Shown here: in pieces, positions 1 through 12,330 of the stretch | Numbering within the stretch: position 1 is the first letter of the stretch | Layout: each line of letters opens with the position of its first letter | DNA from: Helochares maculicollis | Taxonomy: Eukaryota; Arthropoda; Insecta; Coleoptera; Hydrophilidae | Length of the DNA stretch: 61,245 nt | NCBI GenBank assembly: GCA_033557835.1 | Contig: JAWQRO010000076.1 | Coordinates: 1-61,245, forward strand | Direction: 5' to 3' | Notes under the pieces: model-generated | Database searches by the model: none | Seen by the model: the letters and a program-made list of their open reading frames with translations, nothing else | What the model was told of the DNA's origin: nothing | Made by a program: the position numbers and the translations under genes

Positions 1-326
1 GTCAAAATATATAACTTGTATGCGACTTAAGTGTGAAGTTGGCTGTAAAATATTAGCTCTATCTGTTGGGAAAAAAACGAAATTACTTTCCGAACAACCC
101 AATAAACAAATATGACGTTTTGTAGTGGCCAGTCTTACCAAAAAAATGGCGCTTTGGGTTCCAAAGCTTACTTCAATAGATTTCATGCGCTATCTCTTGA
201 CAATAAAATGACATTTTAAACTTGCGTACCTGGTATTGCAGATCAAATTGTCAAAATCCTCGATACGTTTCATTATAATCTAGTATAACATACATTTTTG
301 TACAATATCAAATAGAAAATACTTAC

Positions 327-729
327 AATGGTCACCCATCCTAAGGCTGGAATGCTCTCGCTTATAGCAGATAAGTGATTGAAAAATTGGGAAGTGCGGT
401 GCTTTTCTCTGTACTCCTGGATGGCTATGATTTGGGTGCTAGTCGGTTGAAGTAAAGCCATTTGTTCAGATTGCGATCCTGGTTGTTTCGACTGACTAGC
501 AAGGATTAAATATTGCAGTTGTGCTTGGAAGGCTTGGTTCACAATTTTAGAATGCTCGGCGACATCTCCACCGATTTGCTGAGACACGCTCAGGTACTGA
601 GCGAACGGGCCTTGGAGAATATCCTCAAAACTTTGGACACTCATGATGTATGTTATAGGTTGTGGAGAATTAACGTCAGGGGCCTCTTCCTTATCTACGT
701 AAGGCGAGAGAAGTTCTTGGGTTTGTTCA
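327..729 (-). CDS. capt: CAP coding exon 3 (start of helical folded domain)
   Basis: Acceptor TTTCAG|TGAACA at 730/729; donor ATT|GTAAGT at 327/326, leaving phase 0. It encodes residues 237-370: a short acidic linker, then the first helices of the CAP N-terminal helical folded domain (GGDVAEHSKIVNQAFQAQL; FREK-like IQEYREKHR; FFNHLSAISESI). The apparent reading past the donor (VSIFYLIL...) is intron. The next exon should start beyond position 1 with the family's proline/glycine segment following GWV. Confidence 0.94.
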
Positions 730-3700
730 CTGAAACAAAATTAAATTAATTGCAAGATGTGCATATGAAGTCATTTCGGCTACCATTATTTTCGCAATGT
801 AAGTTCGTTGGGTACTAGCGCAAAAAGGAAGTCATGTATAAAGTTAGCAAATGACAATAGGTAATTGGAGTGTCTCTCATAAAAAAAAAACAAAAGTTTT
901 ACTCATGTGAAGCATCTGTTTTGCACTCAATACTCATGCTATTTGATATAAAATAATAATAAATAACAAACGTGACAATAGGTGTCACTTGCAGGGTGAA
1001 GAAGCCAAATTTGCTTTATCGCACTTCACCAAGCTTGAGGAAAATGTGAAAAAGAATGATCAAGAACAGATATCGGTCTCAATTGAAAACTATTTGTTCA
1101 TATTAAATTTATGGTGTGTTCTAGTCAATTTCAATAGGTTTATCAGAAATATAAAATCATGTACAAAATATTTTTAGTGGTTAATATCACCGTATCCTTA
1201 TCAAAGATACGATCCATATAAGCTAAAATAAAATTTAGTAGCACATAAAATTAATTTTTATGTAATACTGCACTTGTCTAAAACTTTATAATACTCTCTT
1301 ATGCAGATGCCCTCAGAATTAAGTTTCATACATGTAATAACAATCTGCATTGCTCACTTCATTCGGCATTTAAATGCACCTTGAAAAAACACGACATGTG
1401 TATGATGCATATGAACAAGATAAATCTTATTTGAAAAAATTTATGAACTACACAAATTTGTTCGACAATCATATTTTTTAAATGTTTCACTCACACCGCA
1501 GGGCCCATTTTTATCTTAAAAACCCTCCCGAATTTTACTGCAAATATGGATTTAGTCAAATGGATTCGTTTTGCATATTTAAGAGATTTGAGTAATTTTA
1601 GTTAATTGTAAATTATAGAATGGAGTTGACGAAAGAAATATGTATGCACCCAGTGTAAATATTTTTGGCAATACAGGAAAGGATTATTTTCTAGCAAATT
1701 GAACCCCCGGATTACCTAATAAAATAAGTGATTAATTAAAATAAACATACAAATAAAACAAGCAGTAAAGTAAAAAGGGGAAAAGCCGGAAGGGGACGTA
1801 ATAAAAGCAGTGTAAACAATCTAATAACAATTTAGTGTGGAGAAGAATTACATAAAATAATGCTTAAATGTAAACATACCAATATAAGGACTGAAAATAG
1901 TCATCAAGTGGCTATAAAAATGATTGATGAAGGGTCTACCGCGACAAAAACAGTAAACTTGAGGTAATTGTCAATGTCAATGTCGTTGTTTACGGGTGTG
2001 AAGGTGGCTGCAACTGGCTTGTCTCATGGGCTGAATAGGAGGGAATTTAGAATGATTTTGATGCGGCATTTGCTACATAAAATTGATGCTGTATCTGTAT
2101 ATTTGCTATCATGCCAGCGAATGTTTATAAAATCGTGCAAAACGCTTTGATTGTACTAACAAAGCCTAATTTGGATTTCCAAAATGCACAACACTGTTTA
2201 AAGTTCAAAAATGGAGACGGCGAAGCCCAAACCGGGACACAAACCAAGCTTAGCCGAGGTACAAGCCACTGCCATAGTAAGCGCGGCGTCGCGCTATTTA
2301 CGTCAATCGCATTGGTTTACCGCTATTGTTTCATGTTTTTATCGGGTTACCGACGAGGCCTCGTATAATGCCTATAGATGTCACCACGGCAGAAAAGGCA
2401 CCATTCAAATGTATTTCAAAAGTCAGATACGGTCATTTGTACAGTTATTGAACTTTTAAGGAAAAAACTGGTTGGAGACAAGAGAAGCGGATGTAAAAAG
2501 CGCATGAGCCATCTGTTATCATGTATAATTAATAAGAAATTAACAAATAAATGTATTTAATTTAAATAAGCTGCGTTTAGTTGCGCTTTGATGAATCGGA
2601 AAGGAGCTATTAAAAAAGAAATTTTTAGGGTATGAGCTGTACATACGGGAAACGAATTGTTCTTTCCGTTCACACCCATTCTGTATATTCGACAATAAAT
2701 TATCAGCTGTGGGAGTGCCTCACTGGCCGGACTAATGCAGATAACGCCGTTAAATATAGAAAAACCAATATTAAACCAGTGTTTATCTGCTGGTGGAATG
2801 GAAATGAAATTAAAAAAATATATACATTGCGGTACCTACCAGAATTCTTGCACGGGCTGGCAGACCTTCTCCAACCTCGCAGTCACGTTTTCTAAGCGAT
2901 TCACAAGGGCTTCAAATTCCCCAGTATGATTACAACATTCGTTATCGCTAACTGCAAATGAAATTCCAATTACACTATAAGGTATAAGATATTTATAATC
3001 TTATCGCAAACTAATTTAATTAAGTAGTTTCCAATTCGATCTGTAAACTTCCTCCTTTATTCTCAACAAGCGACCCTTCCTGGGTGTACCCCCGATTAAA
3101 TTGTGCTCGACTAGGCTAGGGTGTATATAAGATAGACGAACCACAATTCCATAGTGGAATATTCCGGAGTTGACATTTTTTCCTCAAAAATGTCACGTAA
3201 CATTTTTTAATGCCACAGACATGATTTTACGGGGGTCGAATAAATATCGGGTTAAAAAGGACACCAGAATGCTGACGTAAGTCGTGAAGAAATTACACGA
3301 TTCGTGTGATTCATCGGATGATCTCACGGTGATGCACTGATGCATCATCTGCATCATCCAGCAATTTCTGCCAGATGATCATAGAAAAAATGGAGCCTAT
3401 CGGTTAGGTAACGCTGGTAATTTTGTTATTGGACGAAAATAATCCAGCGAAGCTTCAGTTCAAGAGCAGCTAATTTGCACAAAAAAACTGCAAGACAGCA
3501 AATGATGCAGGATTGGATGGCAAAAACGTTTCGAAACGACTCACCACTCGCTCAGCTTCCTGTTAACACCAAATTGCCGACATAATGCGTCTACCACTTT
3601 AACATGCGAGCGATATAGTAACAGATAAATAACTGAAGATGTGTAAGACTATATTTTTGGAAACCTTGGCTCAAGATACACTTTGAACGCAGCATGTAGG

Positions 3701-6700
3701 TGAAATATTTGTATCAACCGATTATGTTCAATCGGAATGTGATTTTAGTTTAGCCGCGCCTCAAAATTGGGCCAAAATTAATTTCGCCTCGGCAGTTGTT
3801 TTGGCGACGAAATTATTTTCTTAAAAATGTTGCATTTATTTGGAATATTTCTCCTTGCGAAATATTTTCTATATCGGTGAACATCGTTGCAACATCTTTG
3901 GCGCGGTTTCAAGACCACGTATAAAAATGATGTACTTGATTTTTAAAACAATTTATCAAGGTGAGGAGGTGGTGGTTTCATAAAGTGCCCAGTGGGGCCG
4001 ATTTGGTGTTTATTTACGACTTTAGGTGACGATTTTTGCAAAACGTGTCGTGCGTAGTAGCTGGAGATGTTTGTAAAATCAAATCACACACACATACGCA
4101 TAAATATATATTCTATATTAGATTTTATGAGCGAGGAAGTGAAGTCAACGAGCCATGGGCATGCCAAACTTTAACTTTAGCAAACTTCCCTTTCGGATAT
4201 TGGGTTTCTGATAGTTTTTATAACTATTTGTCCATATATATATCCAGTTTAGCCGGATATACTATCAACTCCAATTTTTCATATGAGATGACCAAGTTTT
4301 TTTGCATAGTTTCATAGTCATATGTTCAAAACGTTTGAAAAGAATATTTTAGGAAACTTTTTTGTGGTTAAATCATTTGTGATTCCTTAAAAGGACATGC
4401 GAAAAATGTTCACTTGATAAGTTTTTACTTGTTAGCAATTGTAGTGCATATAAACAGGTTTTTCCTATCTAGTGATATGTAAGATAAGTCAGTTTTCCTG
4501 TTAGGAAAACCTATATTTTCAAGTTTTCAACTTATTCTCCTCAATAAACTAAACAAATTTTATCAAAGTCACTTGTCTCTGCTACTCTAAATTTAAAAAA
4601 ATTGATAATCGTTTTTTTTGCGCAATTTATGACATTTATAAAACTATGATATGAGACACTGAAGCACTTTCTAGCGAATATCAATTACGCTACTGCATAT
4701 TTTCGTAAGAATACTCTTAGAACTGAGTCATTAGTGAAGTCTCCACTAAGCATTCTCATATACATTTGTGTTTACTAGGTCTTCTAGTATGAAATTTGTT
4801 GTTAACATAATTACCAATTTTAATAGGTTATTATTGGCTTGATAGTTGACGTTTTTTTAAGGAATTACATATCTCACCTGTATAAAGAAATGATTGTAAA
4901 CTCTTTTGCAAAATTACCAAGCAACAGACGGTATTGAATTTATTTTCCAAGTTTCGTACAGGTAATTTTGACCTCACAAATGAGCTACGCGGTTGTCCAC
5001 AATCAAAATAGCGAACTAAAAATCACCATTTAGGTTAACCCATCTCAGAGCCCTTACGAACTATCCTTGTACTTTGGTGTTATAAATCAAATAATACTAA
5101 CTCAAATCGGTAAGATGAAAATATTTGTAGCTGGGTTCCAAACGAACTAAATGAAAAACAGAAACAAAAGAAGCGAATCGTTACATGTAATTCGAAAGCA
5201 ATTGATTATGGCAACCTCAAAAGTTCAGCACATTAATTGGAGAAGTATGAATCACTAAAACATCTTCCAAAGCGTAATATTAATTAAAAAAAAGCTGAAG
5301 GTGAGTGTTTGGTGGGCTAGTGTAGGTGTGACACGCGGTGGATTCATGAAACCTGGTTTATCGACCACAGTAGAAATATACTACAACCAAATGGACGAAA
5401 TTATGTCAAATCGTCCTAGATAGCTCAACATTTTTCCACTTTTCTGCATTTTAACGTTTGACCACGCTCTTTTGGTACAGCGACAGTAATTGAAGTTTGA
5501 ACTGCTTCAGCATCCGCCTTACGCACCAGATTTAGCCCCCGCTGACTACCACTTCGTCCGCAATTTGAACAATTTTTTAATAGGAAAACAATTTAACTAC
5601 AACAATACCGTAAAACTGGCCCTCTAGGAATGTATTGACTTTCATCCGTCAGGGTTTTATACTACTGTATAGATAATAGGGGTACATACTTTAATAAATA
5701 AAATAACTCTCTATATTTTTAAGTAGCCCATGATGGGGTGAAGCAATAAAAGATCAAATAAACAAAAAAGCAAATGGCTGAAATACCTGAGAACAGAGGT
5801 GCGAGAAAGTGTGAACAGTATCCAGAAGAAAAAGAACAGGTAGAGACATTGGTATACACCATGGTATACAGCAAAAACGGAAGTCTGGAGAGAACTGGGA
5901 GATAGGTTTGAAAATAATAAACTAGGAAACCAAGAATTATTCTCTAGAGCGTTAAAAAGTATGAGAAAAGAGAGAAATGTACATCTTGGGGTAATTAAAA
6001 AAAAGGAAGATGAGAGATTGTCAGAAATAATGGATAGATGGAGAGAATATTATGGAGCTACTTAATGAAAACAATATATCGAAAACCAAACGAGAGAGGA
6101 AGAAGTTAGATTTAGAGCAGAAAAAATGGAGAAAGAACAGGATGAGGAAATAAGCGAAGTAGAAATGATGGAAGCAATTGGATTGATGAAGAGCGGAAAG
6201 CCCTAGGACATGACAGAATAACAATGGAAATGCTAAAAATGATGTACTCTTAGAGGACTCACTAAGGCATTGGAAGTGAAAACAACACCTCAAGATCGGA
6301 AAGTGGGAATTTATATCTAGAGACCCAAATTGGATAAATTGTACCAATTATATAAAACATCAGAATATGCGTTTGCTAGTGACATAGAAATAACAATAGA
6401 AAACGGAAGAGATGTACATGATGATATCAATGTATGGAATGAAACACTAAAACAATATGATATGACAATCAATTTTGAGAAACCCAAGATAATGATAGAA
6501 ACAGCAGAAACTTTAGTTCTTAATTACTGGAGAGCAGAAAAAATGTCGAAACAAACAAAGATGAACGTCTTCAAAACAATATACAGACCAGCACTCACAT
6601 ATGGATGTGAGAAGTGGAAATTGTGAAATAGAGACAAGAAGAAAGCAATGGAAATGAGATATATACGGAATATAAAAAGAGCAACGTTATGACATAGAAT

Positions 6701-9130
6701 CAGAAATAAAAAGATAAACGAAAACGTTGAAAATAAAGCAATACCAGATCACATAGAAGATGTCATGATGGGAGACCATGGTAAGAATGGGACAACAAAG
6801 GTAAATAAAGAGTATCTGGGAAGCAAGAGTGAAAAAAAGAGAAAAAGTGTAAGGACGAGGTGTCAAAACATAGAAGAAATCCTGGAAAAGAAAATCTGCA
6901 CTAAGATAGAAACCAAGAAGGTAGTGAAAGAGCGGATGATAACTTGAGATGAATATTGGATTACCTACGACAACATCTTAATGAGAAAGGCATATTGTGA
7001 AATCGGAAAAAATGCCTCCTCCACTTATAAACCGAGTCCGAGCCTGAATGAAAGAATGTTGTGTATATAATGGGACATTCAAGGGCCAATGCAGTTTAAG
7101 TTTTTTAAACCTAACGAAAAGCTCCATTCGGAGAGGTGCTGTCAGCACTTAGATAATTTAAAGACAATACTAAGAAAAAAGGCCGGCAATGTTCAAAAGG
7201 GAGGACATAATCCTGCTTCATGATAATGCCAGGCCGCATACTGCTTTGAGGACTCATCAATAGCTCGCAGAGCTACGCTGAGAAATTTTGTCGCATCCCC
7301 CATACTCCCCAAACTTAGCACTTTCCGACTAACACTTGTAACTGCTCTTGCAACACTTTTCGAAACGCAAAAAAAATAAAAATTAAAGATGTCAGACAAT
7401 CACTGCTTCAATTTTTTTGTCTCGAGGAGTAAGACTTTTTCAAAAATGGACAAATTGCCATAGCGCTGGTAAGAAGTCATAAAGAATGATAGCAATTGTA
7501 TTATTGAATAAAATATATTGAAAGTATGTAAATGTAGTTTATTTTGTGTCAAAAAAGGACAGAACCTTCCTGTAAACTTATTTTTAACCTTCGTTTTTAT
7601 CATTCTAGTGAAAATGGGAGACAATTAACCAACAAAAAAACATTTAAGTTATTGCATGTATGTTCGATCAGGTTTTAATGCAACAATTGCAACAAAAATG
7701 TTATATACTGAAAGTCAATAAGGTTTCCACAGAGTATTTGAATTCGATAACAATTTTCTGAAACGAATAAAGAATAACGTGTGCAATTTTCGCATCTCTT
7801 ATCGTGTAAACAACAAAGTGATCCATTTTCTTGTGCTTACACAACAATAGTAAGCGCACCAGTCAATGCCATTGCCCAAACCAACTGGGCATACCTATCC
7901 CTAAGCCGAGTCAAAGTTCAAAGCCTCATCAGAATTTCATTTATTAGTCTCAATACTTTAGGAATAAAAACACCATTAATGTGCGAACGCACCTAGAATG
8001 ATATGTTTCATCAAAATCACCTAAATTGTATAAACGGATAATTGAAACATCAATGAGATGACAAAAGGTCCTACATAACGGCAGAGATGCCAGGTTTACA
8101 GTGATAAAGTGAGGAATTTACTCCACATTCTGATTGCCTTTAAAGAAGAACGAGAATGTGTAGAAGTTTTGCAAATTCAAGGAAAGGAGAATGGTTGTCT
8201 TCCAGAGAAAACATGCATCAAAGCTCGTTTTTGAAACAAAATGGAGAGTCAAAGGAAATGAAGAAAACAAAAGTAAGAGCAAAACTCGAAAGCCAAAATC
8301 GGGAAACAAAGCTATGGGCCAAGCCTAACAAGGTCAAGCCTGCGTTAAAAGTCTGAGTACGAGTACATATCCGATCGAACATAGTTCTGCCTGATTGCTT
8401 TGAAAACAAGGTAGGAAGCACAGCTCGTTTATTTCACATATCGCTAGTGGTTGCGGAGAAGGAAATTCCTAACGGGTCAACTTCCAAACCACGGTTTTAA
8501 ACATAAAAATGCTAGTATGAAATGGAAATTCTTACCGCCAGCGACAATTGGACCCAAAGGATCAAACCGAACTTTATGTTCTGCTACGTTTTGAGCAGCA
8601 TTGATTAACTCTGAAAAGAACCTGTGCCTCCTTAGGGCTAATTCATCTTTTCCTATGGGAGTCGCAGGAGGTTCTTGGGTTCCCCCGATTTCTTCCGACG
8701 CTTCTTCTTCGGAAAACCAAGTGGGAAGAGGTATTCTTCCATGGGCTAGGTTGCCAGGCGCCCCCAAATTTTCGTTTAGCTTAATGGGGGGCCCAACTCC
8801 CTCACAGAACACGTCATCGTCATCATTGTCCGATATTTCTATTTTGATATCCGAAACTACGGATGATTGTCTATCGAAATCAGTCTTGGAGGTAGTGTTA
8901 GGTTGTTTGATAATGGGAGAGTTGGTCGAGATGGCGTCCTCTTCCGGAGCTTGGGATGAATTATCTTTAACTTGATTCTCTGCTTTCCTAACAATAGGTT
9001 CGTCAGTCTTTGTTATTACATCTAGGTTGATGTCACTTTGAGTCGCGACATCTTGAACACTTTTGATCGGTTCATTTTTGCTGCGTTTATTTTCGGATTT
9101 TTTGTTGCAGCCGCAACAGTTACCGAACAT
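327..9130 (-). CDS. capt: Adenylyl cyclase-associated protein (CAP/capulet), 5' part of gene
   Basis: CAP binds actin and cofilin, recycles ADP-actin monomers and, through its N-terminal part, binds adenylyl cyclase; it acts in the cytoplasm at the cortex. Coding exons at 9130-8536, 2951-2840 and 729-327 join with matching phases (595+112+403 nt = 370 codons). Residues 1-198 are a long polar extension. Residues 211-228 hold the family's N-terminal oligomerisation helix with two RLE motifs (217-219, 224-226). Residues 266-370 begin the helical folded domain, including a stretch reading HRTSQFFNHLSAISESIPAL, typical of insect CAPs. The proline-rich linker, WH2 and C-terminal CARP domain must lie beyond position 1. 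The start is the first ATG of the first coding exon; upstream noncoding exons are likely but not proven. Identity rests on recognising the helical folded domain and is strong. Confidence 0.93.
730..2839 (-). other. CAP intron 2-3
   Basis: 2.1 kb of AT-rich intron. Apart from the segment at 2205-2460, noted separately, I see no gene, RNA or intact mobile element. Short poly-A runs (for example near 880) and small open frames look like chance. Confidence 0.7.
2211..2459 (+). other. Unassigned short ORF in a GC-richer patch inside the CAP intron
   Basis: 82 codons on the strand opposite CAP, with ATG in a good context (AAAAATGGAG). The patch at about 2205-2400 is clearly richer in G+C than the flanking intron and contains several CpGs. 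A GAG|GTACAAG donor-like site follows residue 16. I recognise no family. It could be a small nested gene, a promoter-like patch for an alternative CAP start, or an old insertion. An overlapping second frame is also open, which argues against coding. Confidence 0.2.
2840..2951 (-). CDS. capt: CAP coding exon 2 (RLE oligomerisation helix)
   Basis: A 112-nt exon too short to stand out as an open frame. The acceptor is TTTGCAG|TTAGCG at 2952/2951 and the donor TTCTG|GTAGGT at 2840/2839. The incoming phase (one base from exon 1) and outgoing phase (two bases, completing TG|T = Cys236 in exon 3) both fit. It encodes residues 199-236, including LVNRLENVTARLEKV, the short coiled helix that CAPs use to oligomerise. 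An in-frame TAG lies immediately after the chosen donor, which excludes the alternative GTACC donor 5 nt further on. Confidence 0.9.
5300..5700 (+). mobile_element. Mariner transposase remnant 1
   Basis: Conceptual translation gives the C-terminal half of a mariner-type DD34D transposase: a WWxSxG-like start, an FMKPG motif, then HPPYAPDLAPADYHF, where the last Asp is the third catalytic residue, followed by a degraded C-terminal segment. Several stops and shifts interrupt it (for example after SNRPR and after VQRQ). The N-terminal helix-turn-helix part and terminal inverted repeats were not recognised. It is a non-functional fossil inside the CAP intron. Confidence 0.82.
5755..6960 (+). mobile_element. 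Decayed non-LTR retrotransposon (LINE) with internal deletion
   Basis: Pieces of a LINE reverse-transcriptase polyprotein appear in order. 5880-6065 encodes the linker before the RT (ending MDRWREYYGAT). 6130-6240 encodes the start of the RT fingers, with a frameshift at the KSGKAPG-type motif near 6200. 6330-6626 encodes the palm end with a YAFASD remnant of the catalytic YADD motif and the thumb (SKQTKMNVFKTIYRPALTYG). 6630-6950 encodes the lysine/arginine-rich C-terminal tail. The RT core between about 6245 and 6330 is missing, so most of the fingers and palm were deleted. It is not functional. The clade is uncertain. Confidence 0.82.
7060..7470 (+). mobile_element. Mariner transposase remnant 2
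   Basis: A second mariner fragment. It reads through a CI.WD-like segment, an N-S-E-like block, the intact HDNARPHTALRT motif carrying the second catalytic Asp (near 7218-7253), SHPPYSPNLALSD with the third Asp followed by a stop, and a degraded C-terminal RG...KW end. Stops and frameshifts are frequent. It overlaps the same transposase region as remnant 1 but differs in sequence, so they are separate insertions or an old duplication. Confidence 0.82.
8536..9130 (-). CDS. capt: CAP coding exon 1 (long N-terminal extension)
   Basis: Encodes residues 1-198 plus one base of codon 199. It opens with a cysteine cluster (MFGNCCGC) followed by a lysine-rich stretch, which looks like a possible palmitoylation and membrane-anchoring signal; residue 2 is Phe, so N-myristoylation is not expected. 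The middle is acidic and Ser/Thr-rich, with a run DNDDDD near residue 100. The end, from about residue 160, is more ordered: it has an arginine/aromatic helix and a RFDPLGPIV motif that I recall from long insect CAP isoforms. The donor is G|GTAAGA at 8536/8535. In the genomic frame the reading continues into the intron to 8477; that tail is not coding. Confidence 0.88.
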
Positions 9131-11895
9131 AATTCTTAAAATATTTATAAAGCTACTCTACGGTTTTTTAGCAATTGACCCAACTTAGAATCTGGAGAAC
9201 AGCAAAATGCGAGATGTGGACATCAGAATGATTGGGCTTCAAAGTGATAGACCCTCAGAATGAAGGGCGACAAAATATTTGGGCATAGGCGGTTTGAAAT
9301 CACAATTGATAACCAGAAAAATTGGGAATAAGAAATATTACACGTTAGAACAAAGTAAACATAATTTAGCGACATAACGATTGGACCATAGAATGATTGG
9401 GCTACTTGATCATTGGGCAACTGAACGACTAGCATTAATCTTAATGAACTTCAGAAATAAAAAGTCTATAAACATCTCAATCACAATATTTTTCGAAAAT
9501 TTAAATCACTAACTTAAATATCACTACAGCGTCGCTCAGAGCATCAAACCATTCGAACAACCAAATCAAAATGACACCCTTTCTCTAATATAATTCTGAA
9601 GTGTGCACATCTCGGCATACAGGTAAATAAATAATCAGGTCAAAGCAGAATTCCGGTATCCGCGTCACAAAACGAGCAAATTAAAGAAATTAACGCAAAT
9701 ATCCTTTCGGGATATGAATGGCGCTAAAAAATAAACCAAAACAAATAAAAAACACGTTAATTTTAATGGAATTTGTTTTGTTACCAAACAAAACAGCAGT
9801 CTCCAATAAACCACCGACACAGCGCCGAAATTTATCTAAAATTTAAATCATTGCTTAACGAAATTAATGCTAACTATGCAATGAAAAGTGTTTTTCTATA
9901 ACGAAATCCACTAAATCGTTTACGCGCACAGAGTTAACGTTATTGAACCACATTTCGCGGGATGAACTTTACGTTTCTGAATTAGAAGGTACAGACTCCG
10001 GGATGGGGATGGATCCAGGGAAAACGCCCTGTACCAAAATACGCCATCTAGCGAGAGCGACAAAACAAACAAGAAACAAAAACAGGAATTCCTTATTTCG
10101 GCAACTTCAACCCCAGGGGAGTCATTATACTGCCTACATAAAATTTCTGATTATCTAATTGAGTTAATGTATTTTTTATAAGGCGCCGGAGGGCTTGATT
10201 TCCATTTCACGCGGAACCCTTTTACACAAACTTCTTTCGTGAGAGGTTTAGGGATAAACAAAGAGGTTACGCAACTTTTAAAATGATTAAAAGAAAGGGG
10301 AGAGCGTGAAAAGCCGCGAGGAATATTGTTTTGTGAAAAGCAAACCAATTATTTTATCCCTTTTGAAGGGTTAAGGACCCTGAGTGACCTATTTCGAGCA
10401 AACAGTTTCCTTTATCCTGAAGCGTCCAGATATGAATAGAGATGCACAAGTGCAAAGATAGTGTCTGGTAACGGCACTCCAGATAATTTAATTTTCCGCG
10501 GAAAGCGCGCTTTGAAATAAACTGGACTGAAGGTGGATCGAAACTGGGAACGGTACGCTTGGCTTTTCATGCCGGGTATGCACAAACATATGATTGCGTT
10601 TAAAAGGGTTTTTTACCCTGACGATAAACATGCCCAGAGTGCAAGGGAAATTAATTTTCAATTTCCTCCGCTTCAGATAGTTTTATGTTTGTTTAAGGAG
10701 CATTGTTTACCAGGAAATTGATAACGGAACTCTGCAGTCTATTTTTGAAAGCGAGAAAATATTTTATTTCCTCTTAATTATGGTGGTAATTGTTTTATTT
10801 TTCGTTGAACGGGACAGGATAGGAAGTTTGTTATCTGTGATTTTTATACATACACTGTTACGGAAACGGTAAAAACAACGAAAAGCAGCATCTGCCGCTT
10901 TAATGTTGTTGCCGGGGGTTCTCTTCTAGTTTTACATGCCACAACGAAAAGCTTTCCGCCAAGGCAAAGCGAAAATTTGGGAAAATTGAGGATTTATTTA
11001 TACTCATTCCAAATTTGTCATATAAACATGCGGGGTTTTCCAACTTACCTACTGGAGGAGCCAAAGGGTTAATTCTGGAATTCACGCACGACACTCACAC
11101 ATTTATAAAATTTTAAAAATCCTCTAAAACATGCCTATTTTAATGAAAATTGAATATAATCTATGGGCGTTTGCCAACATATAGACCGGCGACTATTCTC
11201 CGCTAGTTGTATTAGTCATGAACGTGGGGACACGTATAGTATAATCCTTATAATTTTTTTACACGTGCTTCCAGACTACGTGTGAATGAAACTATTTAAA
11301 AATTGATTTGGCAACTTACTGTAATGACTCGCTACTCCGACATTGCGCTGCAGGGGGCGTTCATAGTAGTTGCGCCATTCGCCTACAGATGGATAAAAGT
11401 CCCTGGTATGCTCTCCTCCTGAAATGAAGACAACTTACAATACGTTATTGGAACTCAGGTGCTCTGCTCTTGTCATATTACTATACGAAATATAATGAAG
11501 ATAAATGTTGCGATCATGAAAAATTTCGCCCTTAAGATTTTGACGGATCTCCACGTTTTGAGGGTGGAGCAATGAACTTTGGCATACGGCTATTTGTTTA
11601 TTTATTTATAGGTGCGGTTCTTTGGTGGAAAAACCCAGATAATGCGAACCCTACTTTTCAACACTTATGAACTCAAAACAATAATGCTTATTATAAATAA
11701 ATTAAGCTTAAAATTTACTGTGCAAAAGCAACCTCCTGATTGCACTCTTGAATCCGGGCAAGGTGATACTAGGGCGTCAATGGAGGCAAAAGCCTCGTGT
11801 GCCTTGATCATACGTGACAATGGGAAGTTGGCTACTGAGTTGATCTTTTTGAGGAGATGCGAAAATAGCCGTGGAATTCGCATCGTATGAGTTGG
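9131..11895. other. Upstream region of CAP, no certain gene
   Basis: 2.8 kb to the right of the CAP start codon. It should contain CAP 5'UTR exons and possibly the promoter. Locally GC-richer patches occur at 9950-10110, 10480-10720 and 11330-11420. Short open frames in both strands (for example 9943-10158 plus, 10533-10721 plus, 10900-11094 minus) resemble nothing I know. Confidence 0.5.
11320..11418 (-). other. Candidate noncoding 5'UTR exon of CAP
   Basis: On the minus strand a GC-rich 99-nt stretch is bounded by a good acceptor (CTTCATTTCAG|GAGGAG) and a good donor (TTACA|GTAAGTTG). It has two short ATG frames that stop quickly. It lies 2.2 kb upstream of the CAP start codon in the right orientation. 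This is inference from splice signals and composition only. Confidence 0.25.
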
Positions 11896-12330
11896 GATAG
11901 TCACGATTCTGGTCGTCGCTTCTAGGAACGAAATTCAGCAAAGGAAGTAGCTATAATATACCCTGCTAAGATGGACAACAGAATGGCATTTGTTATCAGC
12001 CTGACTGATATTTATTTTTAACGAACTTTAACAGTCGGCCCATTTAAGAAATCGCAAAAATTATGGGAACAATTGTTAACATCGCCTGGTTTATAAAAGA
12101 GCAACCATGGCAACCGAATGCGCAATAACCGCTTCTCTTTACAAGAAGATCGAAGGAGACCAAGGAAGTCAATAAAGCACCAGTCGAAATGATGCAGAAT
12201 AAATAAATAAATAATGTTAAAAGTAAACTTTGTACACAATTAATTAGTATTTGACAAAAAAGTACGCAATAAATATATGGTATTTTTGTAGTCGATGAAT
12301 AATGAGTCCCGGATTGGGAAATCGTAACAA
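11896..12330 (+). repeat. Left LTR-like direct repeat
   Basis: It shares with the right copy the block around TTCTAGGAACGAAAT, the TATA-like box, AAGAGCAACC, the AATAAATAA cluster and the terminal CCGGATTG...CTCGTAA-type end (here AATCGTAAC). Base differences and small indels are common, so the insertion is old. Confidence 0.6.

Larger units (their letters stand above)
2952..8535 (-). other. CAP intron 1-2, populated by dead transposons
   Basis: 5.6 kb between the long N-terminal exon and the oligomerisation exon. The part 2952-5290 shows nothing assignable except a small hairpin (ATTCCA-TAG-TGGAAT near 3147). The parts 5300-5700, 5755-6960 and 7060-7470 are mariner, LINE and mariner remnants, listed separately. 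7480-8535 shows no supported gene. Confidence 0.75.

Noticed and set aside
3140..3700. Possible third transposon copy in the CAP intron
   Set aside because: Only a small hairpin and scattered weak resemblance; no transposase motif could be read in any frame.
6021..6347. 108-codon minus-strand hydrophobic frame
   Set aside because: Complement of the A-rich LINE remnant, which has clear reverse-transcriptase motifs on the plus strand.
8601..8975. 124-codon plus-strand frame
   Set aside because: Antisense to CAP coding exon 1, whose splice phases and family motifs settle the coding strand.
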